Assembly (NCBI GenBank): GCA_030617765.1
Contig: JAUWUU010000006.1
Coordinates: forward strand, 1 to 32,600
DNA from: Flavobacteriia bacterium
Lineage (GTDB): Bacteria; Bacteroidota; Bacteroidia; Flavobacteriales; Flavobacteriaceae
Direction of reading: 5' to 3'
DNA length: 32,600 nucleotides
Below the pieces are notes generated by a model. It worked only from the letters and a program-made list of their open reading frames with translations. It was not told the origin of the DNA and ran no database searches. Position 1 is the stretch's first letter; the number at the start of each line of letters is the position of its first letter. Both the position numbers and the translations under genes were made by a program. This document shows, in pieces, positions 1-10,886 of the stretch.

Positions 1-2366
1 CCAAAATCCTTATCAAATCCTTTGTCAGCAATATAATCTTTAGCTTTTTCACTTAAAGACAATTTATATCCTAGATCAGAAATTCTAGATAATAATTTTT
101 CTAATTCAATATCAATAATGGCATGAATATCTTTCCTTTCTAAAGGATTAAATATAATAACATCATCAATTCTATTTAAGAACTCAGGAGCAAAAGTTTT
201 TTTCAAAGCGTTTTCAATAATACTTTTTGCATTTGATTCAACTTGAGATTTTTTAGCAGCTGTACCAAACCCAACGCCTTGCCCGAAATCTTTTAGCTGA
301 CGTGATCCAATGTTTGAAGTCATTATTAGAACGGTATGTCTAAAATTGATCTTTCTACCCAAACTATCTGTTATATAGCCATCATCTAAAATTTGAAGCA
401 ACATATTAAATACATCAGGATGCGCTTTTTCAATTTCATCTAATAATACAACTGCATAAGGTTTTCTGCGAATCTTTTCGGTTAATTGCCCACCTTCTTC
501 ATAACCCACATAACCCGGAGGTGCACCGATCAAGCGAGAGATGGCAAATTTTTCCATGTATTCGCTCATATCAATTCTTACCAAAGCGTCAGAACTGTCA
601 AACAGTTCGGTGGCCAATACTTTTGCCAATTGTGTTTTACCAACACCGGTTTGGCCTAAAAAGATAAAAGAACCGATAGGCTTATCAGGATCTTTTAAAC
701 CAACCCTGTTGCGCTGTATAGCTTTAACAACTTTGCTTACTGCTTCATCCTGGCCAATTATTTTTCCTTTGATCAAATTAGGAAGATCTCTTAAACGTTC
801 ACTTTCAGCTTCAGCTATTCTGTTCACAGGAATTCCTGTCATCATACTTACTACCTCAGCAACATTTTCTTCGGTAACAGTTTCTTTATGTAATTTTGAT
901 TTTTCTTCCCATTCTAATTGAGCCAGTTCGAGTTCTTTTTCCAATCTTTTTTCATCATCGCGCAATTTGGCGGCTTCTTCATATTTCTGACTTCTAACAA
1001 CTTTATTTTTAAGCTTGGTAACCTCTTCTAAATTCTTTTCAAGTTCAAGTATTTGTTTTGGTACTACGATATTTGTTATATGAATTCTCGAACCTGCTTC
1101 GTCAAGAGCATCAATAGCTTTATCGGGTAAATACCGCTCAGTCATATACCTGTCGGTTAGTTTAACACATGCTTTAATGGCATCATCTGTATAAGTTACA
1201 TTGTGATGATCTTCATATTTATTTTTAATATTCGTTAATATTTCAATGGTCTCATCAACAGAAGTCGGTTCGATAATTACTTTTTGAAAACGACGTTCTA
1301 AAGCACCATCTTTTTCGATATGTTGACGATATTCATCCAGCGTTGTTGCTCCAATACATTGAATGTCTCCCCTTGCCAGTGCTGGTTTAAACATATTTGA
1401 AGCGTCTAAAGATCCTGTAGCGCCACCTGCACCAACAATGGTGTGTACTTCATCAATGAATAAAATGATATCATCATTTTTTTCCAGTTCATTCATTAAA
1501 GCTTTCATTCGTTCTTCAAACTGACCACGGTATTTTGTACCTGCAACCAAACTGGCAAGATCTAATGAAACAATCCTTTTATTAAATAAAATCCTTGAAA
1601 CTTTACGTTCGATGATACGCAATGCCAAACCTTCTGCAATGGCAGATTTCCCAACACCTGGTTCACCAATCAAAACAGGATTATTTTTTTTACGACGACT
1701 TAAAATTTGAGAGATGCGTTCAATTTCTTTCTTTCTCCCCACAACAGGATCCAGTTTGCCATTTTCAGCGAGTAAAGTAAGATCACGGCCAAAATTATCT
1801 AAAACTGGCGTTTTAGTTTTTTTGCCCATTTTACTTTTAGGTGGACCTTCAAAAGGATTTTTTTTAGGTTCACTGTACTCTTCCTGATGAGGTGTATCAG
1901 CTCTGGGTTCTTCACTGCTATCAGAATCGACAAACAAATCTTTAAAAACTTCTTTTACATCTTCGTAAAAAATATCAAACTTGTGTAAGATCTGTGTTGT
2001 TGGGTCATTCTCATTTCTTAAGATACAAAGTAATAGATGTGCAGTACTAATACTATCACTTTTATATAACTTTGCTTCTAAAAAGGTAGTTTTTAAAGCT
2101 TTTTCAGCTTGTTTTGTAAGATGTAAACTTTTTTTAGTACTTATATTGTCAATGTTAGAAATTGGATTTAACAACTCAATTTTTCTACGCAGTTCAGTGA
2201 AATTTATTTCAAAAGAACTTAAAATGTCATAAGCATCACCATTTGCTTTTCGCAAAAGGCCCAACATTAAGTGTTCTGTTCCTATAAATTCATGACCTAA
2301 CCGTAAAGCTTCTTCTTTACTATAAGCTATAACATCCTTTACTTTTGGTGAAAAATTATCGTCCAT
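1..2366 (-). CDS. clpC: ATP-dependent Clp protease ATP-binding subunit ClpC (3' end truncated by window edge)
   Basis: Reverse-strand reading from cat at 2364-2366 gives MDDNFSPKVKDVIAYSKEEALRLGHEFIGTEHLMLGLLRKANGD..., two AAA+ modules (GEPGVGKSAIAEGLA; FLGQTGVGKTQLAKVLA), an M-domain-like coiled coil between them, and IDEVHTIVGAGG. Open to the window edge, so missing from the ORF track. Confidence 0.95.
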   Translation of the reverse strand, partial: MDDNFSPKVKDVIAYSKEEALRLGHEFIGTEHLMLGLLRKANGDAYDILSSFEINFTELRRKIELLNPISNIDNISTKKSLHLTKQAEKALKTTFLEAKLYKSDSISTAHLLLCILRNENDPTTQILHKFDIFYEDVKEVFKDLFVDSDSSEEPRADTPHQEEYSEPKKNPFEGPPKSKMGKKTKTPVLDNFGRDLTLLAENGKLDPVVGRKKEIERISQILSRRKKNNPVLIGEPGVGKSAIAEGLALRIIERKVSRILFNKRIVSLDLASLVAGTKYRGQFEERMKALMNELEKNDDIILFIDEVHTIVGAGGATGSLDASNMFKPALARGDIQCIGATTLDEYRQHIEKDGALERRFQKVIIEPTSVDETIEILTNIKNKYEDHHNVTYTDDAIKACVKLTDRYMTERYLPDKAIDALDEAGSRIHITNIVVPKQILELEKNLEEVTKLKNKVVRSQKYEEAAKLRDDEKRLEKELELAQLEWEEKSKLHKETVTEENVAEVVSMMTGIPVNRIAEAESERLRDLPNLIKGKIIGQDEAVSKVVKAIQRNRVGLKDPDKPIGSFIFLGQTGVGKTQLAKVLATELFDSSDALVRIDMSEYMEKFAISRLIGAPPGYVGYEEGGQLTEKIRRKPYAVVLLDEIEKAHPDVFNMLLQILDDGYITDSLGRKINFRHTVLIMTSNIGSRQLKDFGQGVGFGTAAKKSQVESNAKSIIENALKKTFAPEFLNRIDDVIIFNPLERKDIHAIIDIELEKLLSRISDLGYKLSLSEKAKDYIADKGFDKDF

Positions 2367-2590
2367 TTATATTGTATTTATGTTGTAAATTTAGTAGAAT
2401 TTTTCATTAATTCATTACAAAAGTTATTAGCATATTTAATTAACTTACTAAGTTGCTAAAAAAGAAGCTTTTATACTATCGATTTTGTTGATAAATTATG
2501 TTAATAAATGTTGCTCTGAGGCTTTATAAAACATAGAATAATTGTATATTGCTGCTTCTTAAAAAAAGATATAAAAATACAATCTAAAAT

Positions 2591-5110
2591 ATGGCAGATA
2601 ACGATAATATAATTCCTATTAATATAGAAGATGAAATGAAGTCAGCATACATTGATTATTCAATGTCTGTTATTGTTTCTCGTGCTTTACCAGATGTAAG
2701 AGATGGACTAAAGCCTGTTCATCGTAGAGTTTTGTTTGGAATGCATGAACTAGGAATAAAAGCTACAGGAGCTCATAAAAAATCAGCCAGAGTAGTGGGA
2801 GAGGTTTTAGGTAAGTATCATCCACATGGTGATACATCGGTTTATGATGCCATGGTTAGAATGGCGCAGGATTGGAGTATGCGTTATGAATTGGTTGAAG
2901 GTCAGGGAAATTTTGGTTCTCCTGATGGAGATAGACCTGCTGCGATGCGTTATACAGAGGTACGAATGCAAAAGATCTCTGAAGATATGCTAGCTGATAT
3001 TGACAAAGATACAGTAGATCATCGCTTAAATTTTGACGATACATTGAAAGAACCTGTAGTGTTACCAACACGTATACCTAGCTTGCTTGTTAATGGAGCA
3101 TCAGGAATAGCGGTTGGTATGGCAACAAATATGGCTCCTCATAATCTGTCAGAAGTAATTGATGGTACTATTGCTTATATCGATAATCATGATATTGAGA
3201 TTGCTGAATTAATGCAATATATCAAAGCACCTGATTTTCCTACCGGAGGCACAATCTATGGTTATGAAGGAGTAAAAGATGCTTTCTTAACTGGAAAAGG
3301 GCGAATTGTAATGCGTGCCAAATCCAATTTTGAAGATGTAAATGGTCGTGAATGTATCATTGTAACAGAATTGCCATATCAGGTAAATGGAGCTGATCTA
3401 ATGAAGAAAACAGCTGATCTAATCAATGATAAAAAGATAGATGGTATTTCAAATATTCGTGACGAAACGAGTAGAAAAGGCAGAAGATTGGTTTACGTAC
3501 TCAAAAGAGATGCAATACCAAATATAGTATTAAATAAACTATACAAATACACTGCTTTACAAACCTCATTTAGTGTAAATAACATTGCTTTGGTTAATGG
3601 TAAACCAGAGATGTTAAACCTAAAAGATCTAATCAAATATTTTGTAGAACACCGCCATGAAGTTGTTGTTCGTCGTACAGAATTTGAGTTGAAAAAGGCG
3701 GAAGCACGTGCTCATATTTTAGAGGGTTTGATCATAGCAAGCGATAACATTGATGAAGTTATTGCATTGATCAGGGCGTCGAGTAATGCAGATGAAGCAA
3801 GAGAAAAATTAATGGTAAGGTTTGAACTAACTGAAATTCAAGCAAGAGCTATTGTTGAAATGCGTTTAAGACAATTAACTGGTCTGGAACAAGATAAACT
3901 TAGATTTGAGTATGAAGAAATCTCAAAATTAATTGAGAATCTAAAAGAAATTCTGGCTAGTAAAGATCGTAGAATGACCATCATCAAAGAAGAATTATTA
4001 AAAATTAAAGAAAAATATGGTGATGAAAGGAGATCAGTAATTGAGTATGCCGGAGGTGATATGAGTATTGAAGATATGATACCTGATTCTAATGTTGTAG
4101 TAACTATTTCACACGCTGGCTATATAAAACGTACAGATCTTTCAGAATACAAAATTCAAAATAGAGGAGGAAGAGGGCAAAAAGGTGTTGCTACTCGAAA
4201 CGAAGATTTCTTAGAGCATCTTTTTGTAGCTACAAACCATCAGTATATGTTGTTCTTTACGCAAAAAGGGAAAGTTTTCTGGATGCGCGTTTATGAAATT
4301 CCTGAAGGAAATAAAACATCAAAAGGAAGGGCTATTCAAAATCTGATCAATATTGAAAATGATGATAAAGTAAAAGCATTTTTGGTGACCAAAGATCTTA
4401 AGGATGAGGATTATGTAAATAATAATTACGTAGTGATGGTTACAAAAAACGGACAAACTAAAAAAACTTCCTTAGAACAATATTCACGACCAAGAACGAA
4501 TGGTATCAATGCAATCACCATTAAAGAAGGAGATGAATTATTAGAAGCAAAATTAACAGACGGTAATAGTCAGATCATGATTGCAGTTAAATCGGGTAAA
4601 GCTATTCGTTTTGAAGAAAGCAAAACACGCCCGATGGGAAGAAATGCATCCGGAGTAAGAGGAATTCGATTAAAAGATGATCAGGATGAAGTAATTGGTA
4701 TGGTTGCAATACCAGATAATGAGAGCGATGTTTTGGTTGTATCGTCTAAAGGTTATGGAAAGCGTTCTAGTTTAGACGATTATCGAATTACAAATAGAGG
4801 AGGAAAAGGCGTTAAAACTATCAATATTACTGAAAAAACCGGAACTTTAGTTGCCATTAAAAATGTAACTGATAAAGATGATCTAATGATCATCAATAAA
4901 TCAGGAATCACTATTAGGATGGCAGTTTCTGATCTAAGAGTAATGGGAAGGGCTACACAAGGCGTTAAACTGATCAATATTAAAGAAAATGACTCTATAG
5001 CTGCAGTTGCTAAAGTAATGCATGAAGAAGATGAAGTTAATGATCTGTCAGAATCAGGAGAAGAAATAAAACCTGATGAAAGTCATGAAAATGATGAACA
5101 AATTTCATAA
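2591..5110 (+). CDS. gyrA: DNA gyrase subunit A
   Basis: [58 protein letters not shown] catalytic Tyr motif; beta-pinwheel C-terminal repeats and acidic tail. Confidence 0.98.
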   Translation: MADNDNIIPINIEDEMKSAYIDYSMSVIVSRALPDVRDGLKPVHRRVLFGMHELGIKATGAHKKSARVVGEVLGKYHPHGDTSVYDAMVRMAQDWSMRYELVEGQGNFGSPDGDRPAAMRYTEVRMQKISEDMLADIDKDTVDHRLNFDDTLKEPVVLPTRIPSLLVNGASGIAVGMATNMAPHNLSEVIDGTIAYIDNHDIEIAELMQYIKAPDFPTGGTIYGYEGVKDAFLTGKGRIVMRAKSNFEDVNGRECIIVTELPYQVNGADLMKKTADLINDKKIDGISNIRDETSRKGRRLVYVLKRDAIPNIVLNKLYKYTALQTSFSVNNIALVNGKPEMLNLKDLIKYFVEHRHEVVVRRTEFELKKAEARAHILEGLIIASDNIDEVIALIRASSNADEAREKLMVRFELTEIQARAIVEMRLRQLTGLEQDKLRFEYEEISKLIENLKEILASKDRRMTIIKEELLKIKEKYGDERRSVIEYAGGDMSIEDMIPDSNVVVTISHAGYIKRTDLSEYKIQNRGGRGQKGVATRNEDFLEHLFVATNHQYMLFFTQKGKVFWMRVYEIPEGNKTSKGRAIQNLINIENDDKVKAFLVTKDLKDEDYVNNNYVVMVTKNGQTKKTSLEQYSRPRTNGINAITIKEGDELLEAKLTDGNSQIMIAVKSGKAIRFEESKTRPMGRNASGVRGIRLKDDQDEVIGMVAIPDNESDVLVVSSKGYGKRSSLDDYRITNRGGKGVKTINITEKTGTLVAIKNVTDKDDLMIINKSGITIRMAVSDLRVMGRATQGVKLINIKENDSIAAVAKVMHEEDEVNDLSESGEEIKPDESHENDEQIS

Positions 5111-5155
5111 TTTTGCAAAAATTTTTAACATATAATATATTTAATTAATTCCAAG

Positions 5156-6415
5156 ATGAAAAAACAATTATTAGTGTTGTTCGCATTTTTTTTAAGTGTA
5201 GCAACATTTGCTCAAAAAAATGAGTTGAAAGCTGCTGAAAAAGCAATTAAGAAAAATGATTATGCAACTGCACAAGCCTCTATAAAACAGGCAAAACCAT
5301 TAATTGAAATTGCTGATGATAAAACTAAAGCAAAGTTTTATTACTTACACGCAATGACCTGTACAGAAATGTCAAAATCAAATCCTGCGCTTTATCCAAA
5401 TGCAGCTGAAGCATATAACAATCTTTTTGAAATTGAAAAGAAAATGGGTTCAACAAAATATACAGAATTAGCTGAGCCAAAGTTAAATGTATTAATTAGT
5501 GATGTATCAGCTAAAGGAATAAAATCATATCAAGATAAAGATTATGCTAATGCTAAAGATGAATTGTATCAGGTTTATTTGTTAAGTCCACGTGATACTG
5601 CCTATTTAGAATATGCTGCAAATTCTGCCTATTTAGCAAAAGATTATGAGGGAGCATTAAACTATTTTACTCAATTAAAAGATGTTGGATATACCGGTAT
5701 TATAACTGAATATTCAGCAAAGAATACTGAAACCGGTGAAAAAGAAGTATTTTCTTCAAAAGAACAAAGTGATTTGATGAGAAAATCAAAATCATATTCT
5801 GATTTTAAAACAACTACATCTGAATCAAAAAAACCTGCTGTAATTAAGAACATTGCATTCTCACATATTGAATTAGGAGATACTGATAAGGCTTTGGCTG
5901 CTGTTAAAGATGCAAGGAAGATTGACCCTGAAGATGTTGGATTGATCTTAACTGAAGCTAACTTACATATTAAATTGGAGAATAAAGATGAGTTTGCCAG
6001 ATTGATGAAAGAAGCAATTGAATTAGATCCAAATAACCCAACCTTATATTATAATTTAGGTGTGATAAGTGCAGAACAAGGTGATGTTGAAAAAGCTAAA
6101 GAATATTATAGAAAAGCTATTGAAATAAATCCTGACTATACTGATGCATATGTAAATTTAGGATCTGCTATATTAGAGGATGATAAGAAGTTGGTTGAAG
6201 AAATGAATGAAAATTTAAATGATTTTGATAAGTATGATAAAATCAAGGCTAAGCAAGTAGTGCTATACAAAGAAGCAATTCCTGTTTATGAAAAAGCTTA
6301 TGAACTAAAACCTGATGATATTGATACTGTAAGAGTATTAATGAGTTTATATGAAAATGCCGAAATGGATGCTAAGTTTTCTGATATGAAAAAGGTTTAT
6401 GATTCTATGAAATAG
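5156..6415 (+). CDS. Secreted/periplasmic tetratricopeptide-repeat protein
   Basis: Signal peptide MKKQLLVLFAFFLSVATFAQ; TPR units such as NPTLYYNLGVISAEQGDVEKAKEYYRKAIEINPDYTDAYVNLGSA. 45 bp downstream of gyrA, same strand. Confidence 0.9.
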   Translation: MKKQLLVLFAFFLSVATFAQKNELKAAEKAIKKNDYATAQASIKQAKPLIEIADDKTKAKFYYLHAMTCTEMSKSNPALYPNAAEAYNNLFEIEKKMGSTKYTELAEPKLNVLISDVSAKGIKSYQDKDYANAKDELYQVYLLSPRDTAYLEYAANSAYLAKDYEGALNYFTQLKDVGYTGIITEYSAKNTETGEKEVFSSKEQSDLMRKSKSYSDFKTTTSESKKPAVIKNIAFSHIELGDTDKALAAVKDARKIDPEDVGLILTEANLHIKLENKDEFARLMKEAIELDPNNPTLYYNLGVISAEQGDVEKAKEYYRKAIEINPDYTDAYVNLGSAILEDDKKLVEEMNENLNDFDKYDKIKAKQVVLYKEAIPVYEKAYELKPDDIDTVRVLMSLYENAEMDAKFSDMKKVYDSMK

Positions 6416-6440
6416 AATTAAATATTTATAATTTTTTAAA

Positions 6441-6468
6441 AGTCTGTCATATTTGGCAGACTTTTTTT
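6441..6468. terminator. Intrinsic terminator between convergent TPR gene and 6467-7342
   Basis: agtctgtc-atattt-ggcagact stem (one G.T) followed by a T run. Confidence 0.8.
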
Positions 6469-7342
6469 ATTCATTAATATTGAGATAATAAATATTACCC
6501 CCAATTCCTTTAAATTTTTCATCAGTATAAATTAAAACAGAATCATTATAAAAAGTGATTGCTTCTTTTTGTGTAACAATGCCTAAATCAATTTCTTTGA
6601 CTTTTCCTGAAAAAAAATCATCACCTTCCCAATCTTCAAATAGCCAAATCTTATTAGAGCTCAACAGTGCCAATTGATCTCTTTTATTATTGAGAGCAGC
6701 AGAAGTAACCCAACATAAATATTTATTACTAGTGCAAGTATTGAATTTGCTGATATATTTAGCTTTATAATTTGCAGCATTTTGCCCCATTTTATATAAA
6801 TGAGTAAAGCCATCAAATGGATTTGTTCTGTTTTTTGTAAATAGATACAATTGGTTTTTATAATAAACAAAAGCTTCTAAATCAAAAATTTTTGTAGAAT
6901 CTGTTTCAGGAAAAGAAAATTGATCTTCAAATTTAAATTTAATTATTTCAGCAGTAGTTTGTTCAGACCTAATATCAACTGGGTTTTCAATTTTGTATAT
7001 GGTCAAATCTCTTCGATGATTTTTGTTATTTCCAAAATCACCTATAAAAAAATGACCAAAACCATTTTGTGTCATATCTTCCCAATCAATATTTTTAGCA
7101 TTTGTAATTGAAATAGTTTTTGTAATATTTCCTAAACTATCAATTCTATATAATTCTGGTGGATTTCCACTATCATTTATTCCCCATAGATTACCATCTT
7201 TATCAAATTCAATACCTGAAATTTCATTTAAATCAGATTCAATAGAAACTATTTTATTTTTGAAAGATTTATAAAAAAAAGATAAACTAAAGATTAGTAG
7301 AATAGTAAGTATTGAAAATATTATTTTATAGTTCCTAGACAT
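6467..7342 (-). CDS. Membrane-anchored/secreted beta-propeller-like protein of unknown function
   Basis: N-terminal hydrophobic segment (IIFSILTILLIFSLSFFY) followed by propeller-like repeats (LNEISGIEFDKDGNLWGINDSGNPPELYRID). Confidence 0.65.
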   Translation of the reverse strand: MSRNYKIIFSILTILLIFSLSFFYKSFKNKIVSIESDLNEISGIEFDKDGNLWGINDSGNPPELYRIDSLGNITKTISITNAKNIDWEDMTQNGFGHFFIGDFGNNKNHRRDLTIYKIENPVDIRSEQTTAEIIKFKFEDQFSFPETDSTKIFDLEAFVYYKNQLYLFTKNRTNPFDGFTHLYKMGQNAANYKAKYISKFNTCTSNKYLCWVTSAALNNKRDQLALLSSNKIWLFEDWEGDDFFSGKVKEIDLGIVTQKEAITFYNDSVLIYTDEKFKGIGGNIYYLNINE

Positions 7343-7346
7343 TTAA

Positions 7347-8516
7347 TTATTTCATTTTTTTGATCTTAAAATAAAACCACAAATAAATATACCTTATATA
7401 GAGTATGACTAAGATTGGAATTAATGCAATTGAAAATATTTGAACTTTAAATATCCATAAGGTTACCAATATATCTAATAATATCAATAATGCAATTATA
7501 TAATAATAAGTCATTTTTTGGTTTTTTGTAACCAAAAATGCAAAGATAAGATTAGGGGCAAAAGCCCATAAAAAGTTATAATTATCTTTCGTTGTAGAAT
7601 GATCGGTTGCAAACCAGAGAAGTAGTACTACTACTCCTGTTACTCCGGTTACTATAAAAATAGTATAATCCAATATTTTATTACGAGATCTGTTTTTTAA
7701 ATCACGATAAGTTAACCATAGTACAAGTAAAGCCAAGAGGCTAAATACGATAAGTGGTGTAAAAAAAGTTTTTGGAGAATGCTCTTTAAAATCCAATAAA
7801 ATTTTTTCTGTACGTTTTATTATAGGTTCTTCACTACCATTTCGATTAATCTTTACATTTTCAAGTGCTTTAAATACATAATCAGGCAAGAACATATATT
7901 CTTTTGCTGTAGCTTTTCTATCAATTACGGAGCCCAATGCCAGATCAATCCCAAAATCACTCCATGGCAAATCTCCTAAATATTTTTGAATAAGATTTCT
8001 ATGAGTAAGATTGCTTTTATCAAAATTATTATCAAAAATTATCTTATCATTTAACGTATTTTCTAGGACATCGTAAATTCTGGTAGAACAATTATCATAA
8101 AAAAAGTCGTATTTATAAGCTCTATTCTCAGGCTTGGCATTGTTTTCTAAAAATTCATAAACAGTTTGCTTTTCCTTTTCTGTTAGATCTAATACTTGCC
8201 CTTCTACCCATCTATTTTCATAATGATATGTCCGTAAAAAATTCGCAAAACTATAGGCTCTCAATTCGTATAGAAGTTTCCCCTGAGTAAATTTCAAATA
8301 AAAATTTTCAGTATTAAAATTAAAAGTACCGTAGTTATATACACGATCTAATTTATTATTGATATCATAGACTCTAAAGGCACTATGGCCAAATGTTGAA
8401 TATAATTCTTCACCGGAGCCACATGTAATTACTGTGATTTCTGCTTTAGGAGATAGTTTAATTGTTTGTGCATTTAAAAAAATGGGAAACAGTAATAGGA
8501 ATAATATTTTTTTCAA
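7347..8516 (-). CDS. DUF4105 domain membrane protein
   Basis: Signal peptide then EITVITCGSGEELYSTFGHSAFRVYDINNKLDRVYNYGTFNF, typical of DUF4105; several C-terminal TM helices. 4 bp upstream of 6467-7342, likely same operon. Confidence 0.85.
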   Translation of the reverse strand: MKKILFLLLFPIFLNAQTIKLSPKAEITVITCGSGEELYSTFGHSAFRVYDINNKLDRVYNYGTFNFNTENFYLKFTQGKLLYELRAYSFANFLRTYHYENRWVEGQVLDLTEKEKQTVYEFLENNAKPENRAYKYDFFYDNCSTRIYDVLENTLNDKIIFDNNFDKSNLTHRNLIQKYLGDLPWSDFGIDLALGSVIDRKATAKEYMFLPDYVFKALENVKINRNGSEEPIIKRTEKILLDFKEHSPKTFFTPLIVFSLLALLVLWLTYRDLKNRSRNKILDYTIFIVTGVTGVVVLLLWFATDHSTTKDNYNFLWAFAPNLIFAFLVTKNQKMTYYYIIALLILLDILVTLWIFKVQIFSIALIPILVILYIRYIYLWFYFKIKKMK

Positions 8517-8604
8517 TGTTTTAATTTTTTATTAAAGGTATTTATTTTTAGATATCTGCAAGGGTTTTATCTCGTAGATTACACAGATCTTTCATTTAAT
8601 TATT

Positions 8605-9678
8605 TTATCTAAAATAGCTAAGATCAACTTTTACTGAAAATATATTTGAAAATAATGTTCCATTAGCGCCGCCAATATTGGCTAAAGCATAATCAACCTG
8701 AACGCCCTTATACCTAAAGCCAACTCCAAAATTGGGTTCAATTGATAAAGATTTACTTTCATCAAATTCTGTATATTGTTGTAAATTATTGATGCCACCA
8801 CGTAAATAAACCATTTTTAAATAATCAATTTGAAATCCTATTGCGGGATCAATACTTAAAAATGAAGTAGATATAAGATCATTGGTTTCTGAAAAACGCA
8901 TATTTAAGTCAATTTCGGTAAGGATATTAAAATCTCTAAAAACCATAAAAGATTTTGCAACACCAAACTGAACTTTTGGTTTGGTCAGTTCTAATGCTTC
9001 AGGATTCTCATTATTCTCACCGGGAATGGCATTTTTTATTTTATCGTATTCACCCTGATCAATGCTCCAGGCATTGAAAGTTGTTGTAATATCTCTCATC
9101 ATCAAACCAAATTTCCATTCACTTTTAGTTTGATATTGCAATGCTGCATCTAAGCCAAAACCCCATGAATTAGCAAAATCACCTATTTGTCTGTGAACAA
9201 TTTTTCCATTAAATCCAATGTCAAAACCTTTTATCAGCATTTTTTTTGCATAACCAATGGTAAAGGCATAATCAACAGCCGAAAATAAACTGATATTATC
9301 ATAATTAATATTTCCCTGACTATCGATTAATTCGGTTGTATTTAAGATATCGTCAACTCCAAACCTTATTAATGATACAGCAAAAGCACTTTCACTGTTA
9401 ATGGGTTTTGCAAAACTTGCATAATCATATTTTCCAATACCCTGAAAATACTCAGCATGCATTAGAGCACCTTGATAATCATCAATATGTACCAATCCTG
9501 CCGGATTCCAATAAATTGCATTAACATCGTTGGTAGATGCAATTACTGCTTTACCCATACCAAAGGCTGCAGCATCAACACCAATATTCAAAAATTCATT
9601 TGAAAAACTGCGCAAAGCTTGTCCATAAAATATCTGGGTAAAAAGAAGAAATAGTACAATGTTTATTCTCAATTTCAA
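8605..9678 (-). CDS. PorV/PorQ family outer membrane protein
   Basis: FLNIGVDAAAFGMGKAVIASTNDVNAIYWNPAGLVHI motif and C-terminal beta-barrel strands. ORF track starts at 9696 (TTG), but that codon lies in a TATATTTG promoter box; the in-frame TTG at 9678 gives MKLRINIVLFLLFTQIFYGQ, a good signal peptide. Confidence 0.8.
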   Translation of the reverse strand: MKLRINIVLFLLFTQIFYGQALRSFSNEFLNIGVDAAAFGMGKAVIASTNDVNAIYWNPAGLVHIDDYQGALMHAEYFQGIGKYDYASFAKPINSESAFAVSLIRFGVDDILNTTELIDSQGNINYDNISLFSAVDYAFTIGYAKKMLIKGFDIGFNGKIVHRQIGDFANSWGFGLDAALQYQTKSEWKFGLMMRDITTTFNAWSIDQGEYDKIKNAIPGENNENPEALELTKPKVQFGVAKSFMVFRDFNILTEIDLNMRFSETNDLISTSFLSIDPAIGFQIDYLKMVYLRGGINNLQQYTEFDESKSLSIEPNFGVGFRYKGVQVDYALANIGGANGTLFSNIFSVKVDLSYFR

Positions 9679-9693
9679 TTGCTCGATTTTGTA

Positions 9694-9701
9694 CAAATAT
9701 A
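9694..9701 (-). promoter_or_regulatory. Bacteroidota -7 box (TATATTTG) for the PorV-like gene
   Basis: Reverse complement of caaatata matches TAnnTTTG exactly, just upstream of the likely start. Confidence 0.55.
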
Positions 9702-9905
9702 CTTAAACGCTTTTACTTATAAATTGAAGAAATAGAATTTTAATCAAAAAGGAATTTTAGTTTTAAGAATGGATAAGAATGGTTTATTTTTTGCCAATCA
9801 TTAAGCCATTAAAACGTAATATAAAGATATACAGTCTGTTACAAATAGTAGTGAGATTTTATGGTTTGTAAAAATCAGTTTGATAAATATGATTACAGTG
9901 TTATT

Positions 9906-10874
9906 CTAAATAGTATTATTAATAAATTGAACAATCCTATTTTCTAACCATAGGTCATTACTATTTGAGAAATTTGAATTAAAACCAACATGACCACCAT
10001 ATTTGGTTAATTCTAAATAAAAATTTGAATTTTTAGAAGCTTCTTTTATCGGATAACAGGATTTTGATAAAAAAGGATCATCAACGGCAGTAATTAATAA
10101 AGTTGGAATTTTAATATTTGTAATGAATTGTTTACTGCTACTTTTTTTCCAGTAATCATAAGCATCTATAAAACCGTGAGCCGGTGCAGTATATAGATTG
10201 TCAAATTCGTATAAATTCTTTACTTTTTCAATTTCATCTTTATTTAAAAATGAATTCGGAAAACGTTGTGATTTAATCAATGTTTTACGTTTTAATGATC
10301 TAATAAATCGACGCATATAGATCTGATTCCCAAATTTTTCTAAAACTTCTGAAGAACCTTTTAGGTCGCAAGGAACAGATATTGTTACCGCAGATCTGAT
10401 CTTTGTATTTGTTTTATAACCATTTTCACCTAAATATTTAAGTATTTGATTCCCACCAAGGCTAAATCCTGTTAAATAATAATAATCATAATTATTATGA
10501 TCTTCTAAATAAGAGAGTACAGCTGCCAGATCATCTGTCTTTCCACTGTGATATGAGCTTAGTAAATGATTTGTTTCTCCACTGCAACCTCTTAAATTTA
10601 TTGCCACTACATCAAAGTTGTTAGAATTCAATGTTGTAGTTAAGGATTTTACATAAGTTGAAGAAGAACTACCTTCGAGACCGTGAATGACGATAACAAT
10701 TTTTTTAGAATTTGTTATTGAAAAGTCTAGATCTAAAAAATCCCCATCATCAGTTTCTATTCTTTTTCTTTTATATGTTACATTGGTATGATGAAATAAG
10801 TTTCGATAAACCGTATTAAAATGTTTATTTTTAAAAAAATAAAAAGGCTTGTAAGTTGAGTTTTCAATGATCAT
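9906..10874 (-). CDS. Alpha/beta-fold hydrolase, YheT family
   Basis: VIVIHGLEGSSSSTYVKSL, FDVVAINLRGCSGE, LTGFSLGGNQILKYLGE nucleophile elbow, ITAVDDPFLSKSCYP, GGHVGF. Confidence 0.92.
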   Translation of the reverse strand: MIIENSTYKPFYFFKNKHFNTVYRNLFHHTNVTYKRKRIETDDGDFLDLDFSITNSKKIVIVIHGLEGSSSSTYVKSLTTTLNSNNFDVVAINLRGCSGETNHLLSSYHSGKTDDLAAVLSYLEDHNNYDYYYLTGFSLGGNQILKYLGENGYKTNTKIRSAVTISVPCDLKGSSEVLEKFGNQIYMRRFIRSLKRKTLIKSQRFPNSFLNKDEIEKVKNLYEFDNLYTAPAHGFIDAYDYWKKSSSKQFITNIKIPTLLITAVDDPFLSKSCYPIKEASKNSNFYLELTKYGGHVGFNSNFSNSNDLWLENRIVQFINNTI

Positions 10875-10886
10875 TTAATAAAGGTG

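Noticed and set aside
541-2232. Plus-strand ORFs 541-921 and 1981-2232
   Set aside because: They lie antisense inside clpC, which has strong motif support on the minus strand.
2830-2870. GyrA quinolone-resistance region has Thr ([10 protein letters not shown]) at the E. coli Ser83 position
   Set aside because: Thr at this position is found as wild type in Flavobacterium-type GyrA; not evidence of a resistance mutation.
2856-4977. Minus-strand ORFs inside gyrA (2856-3071, 4780-4977)
   Set aside because: Shadow ORFs antisense to a well-conserved gene, low-complexity translations.
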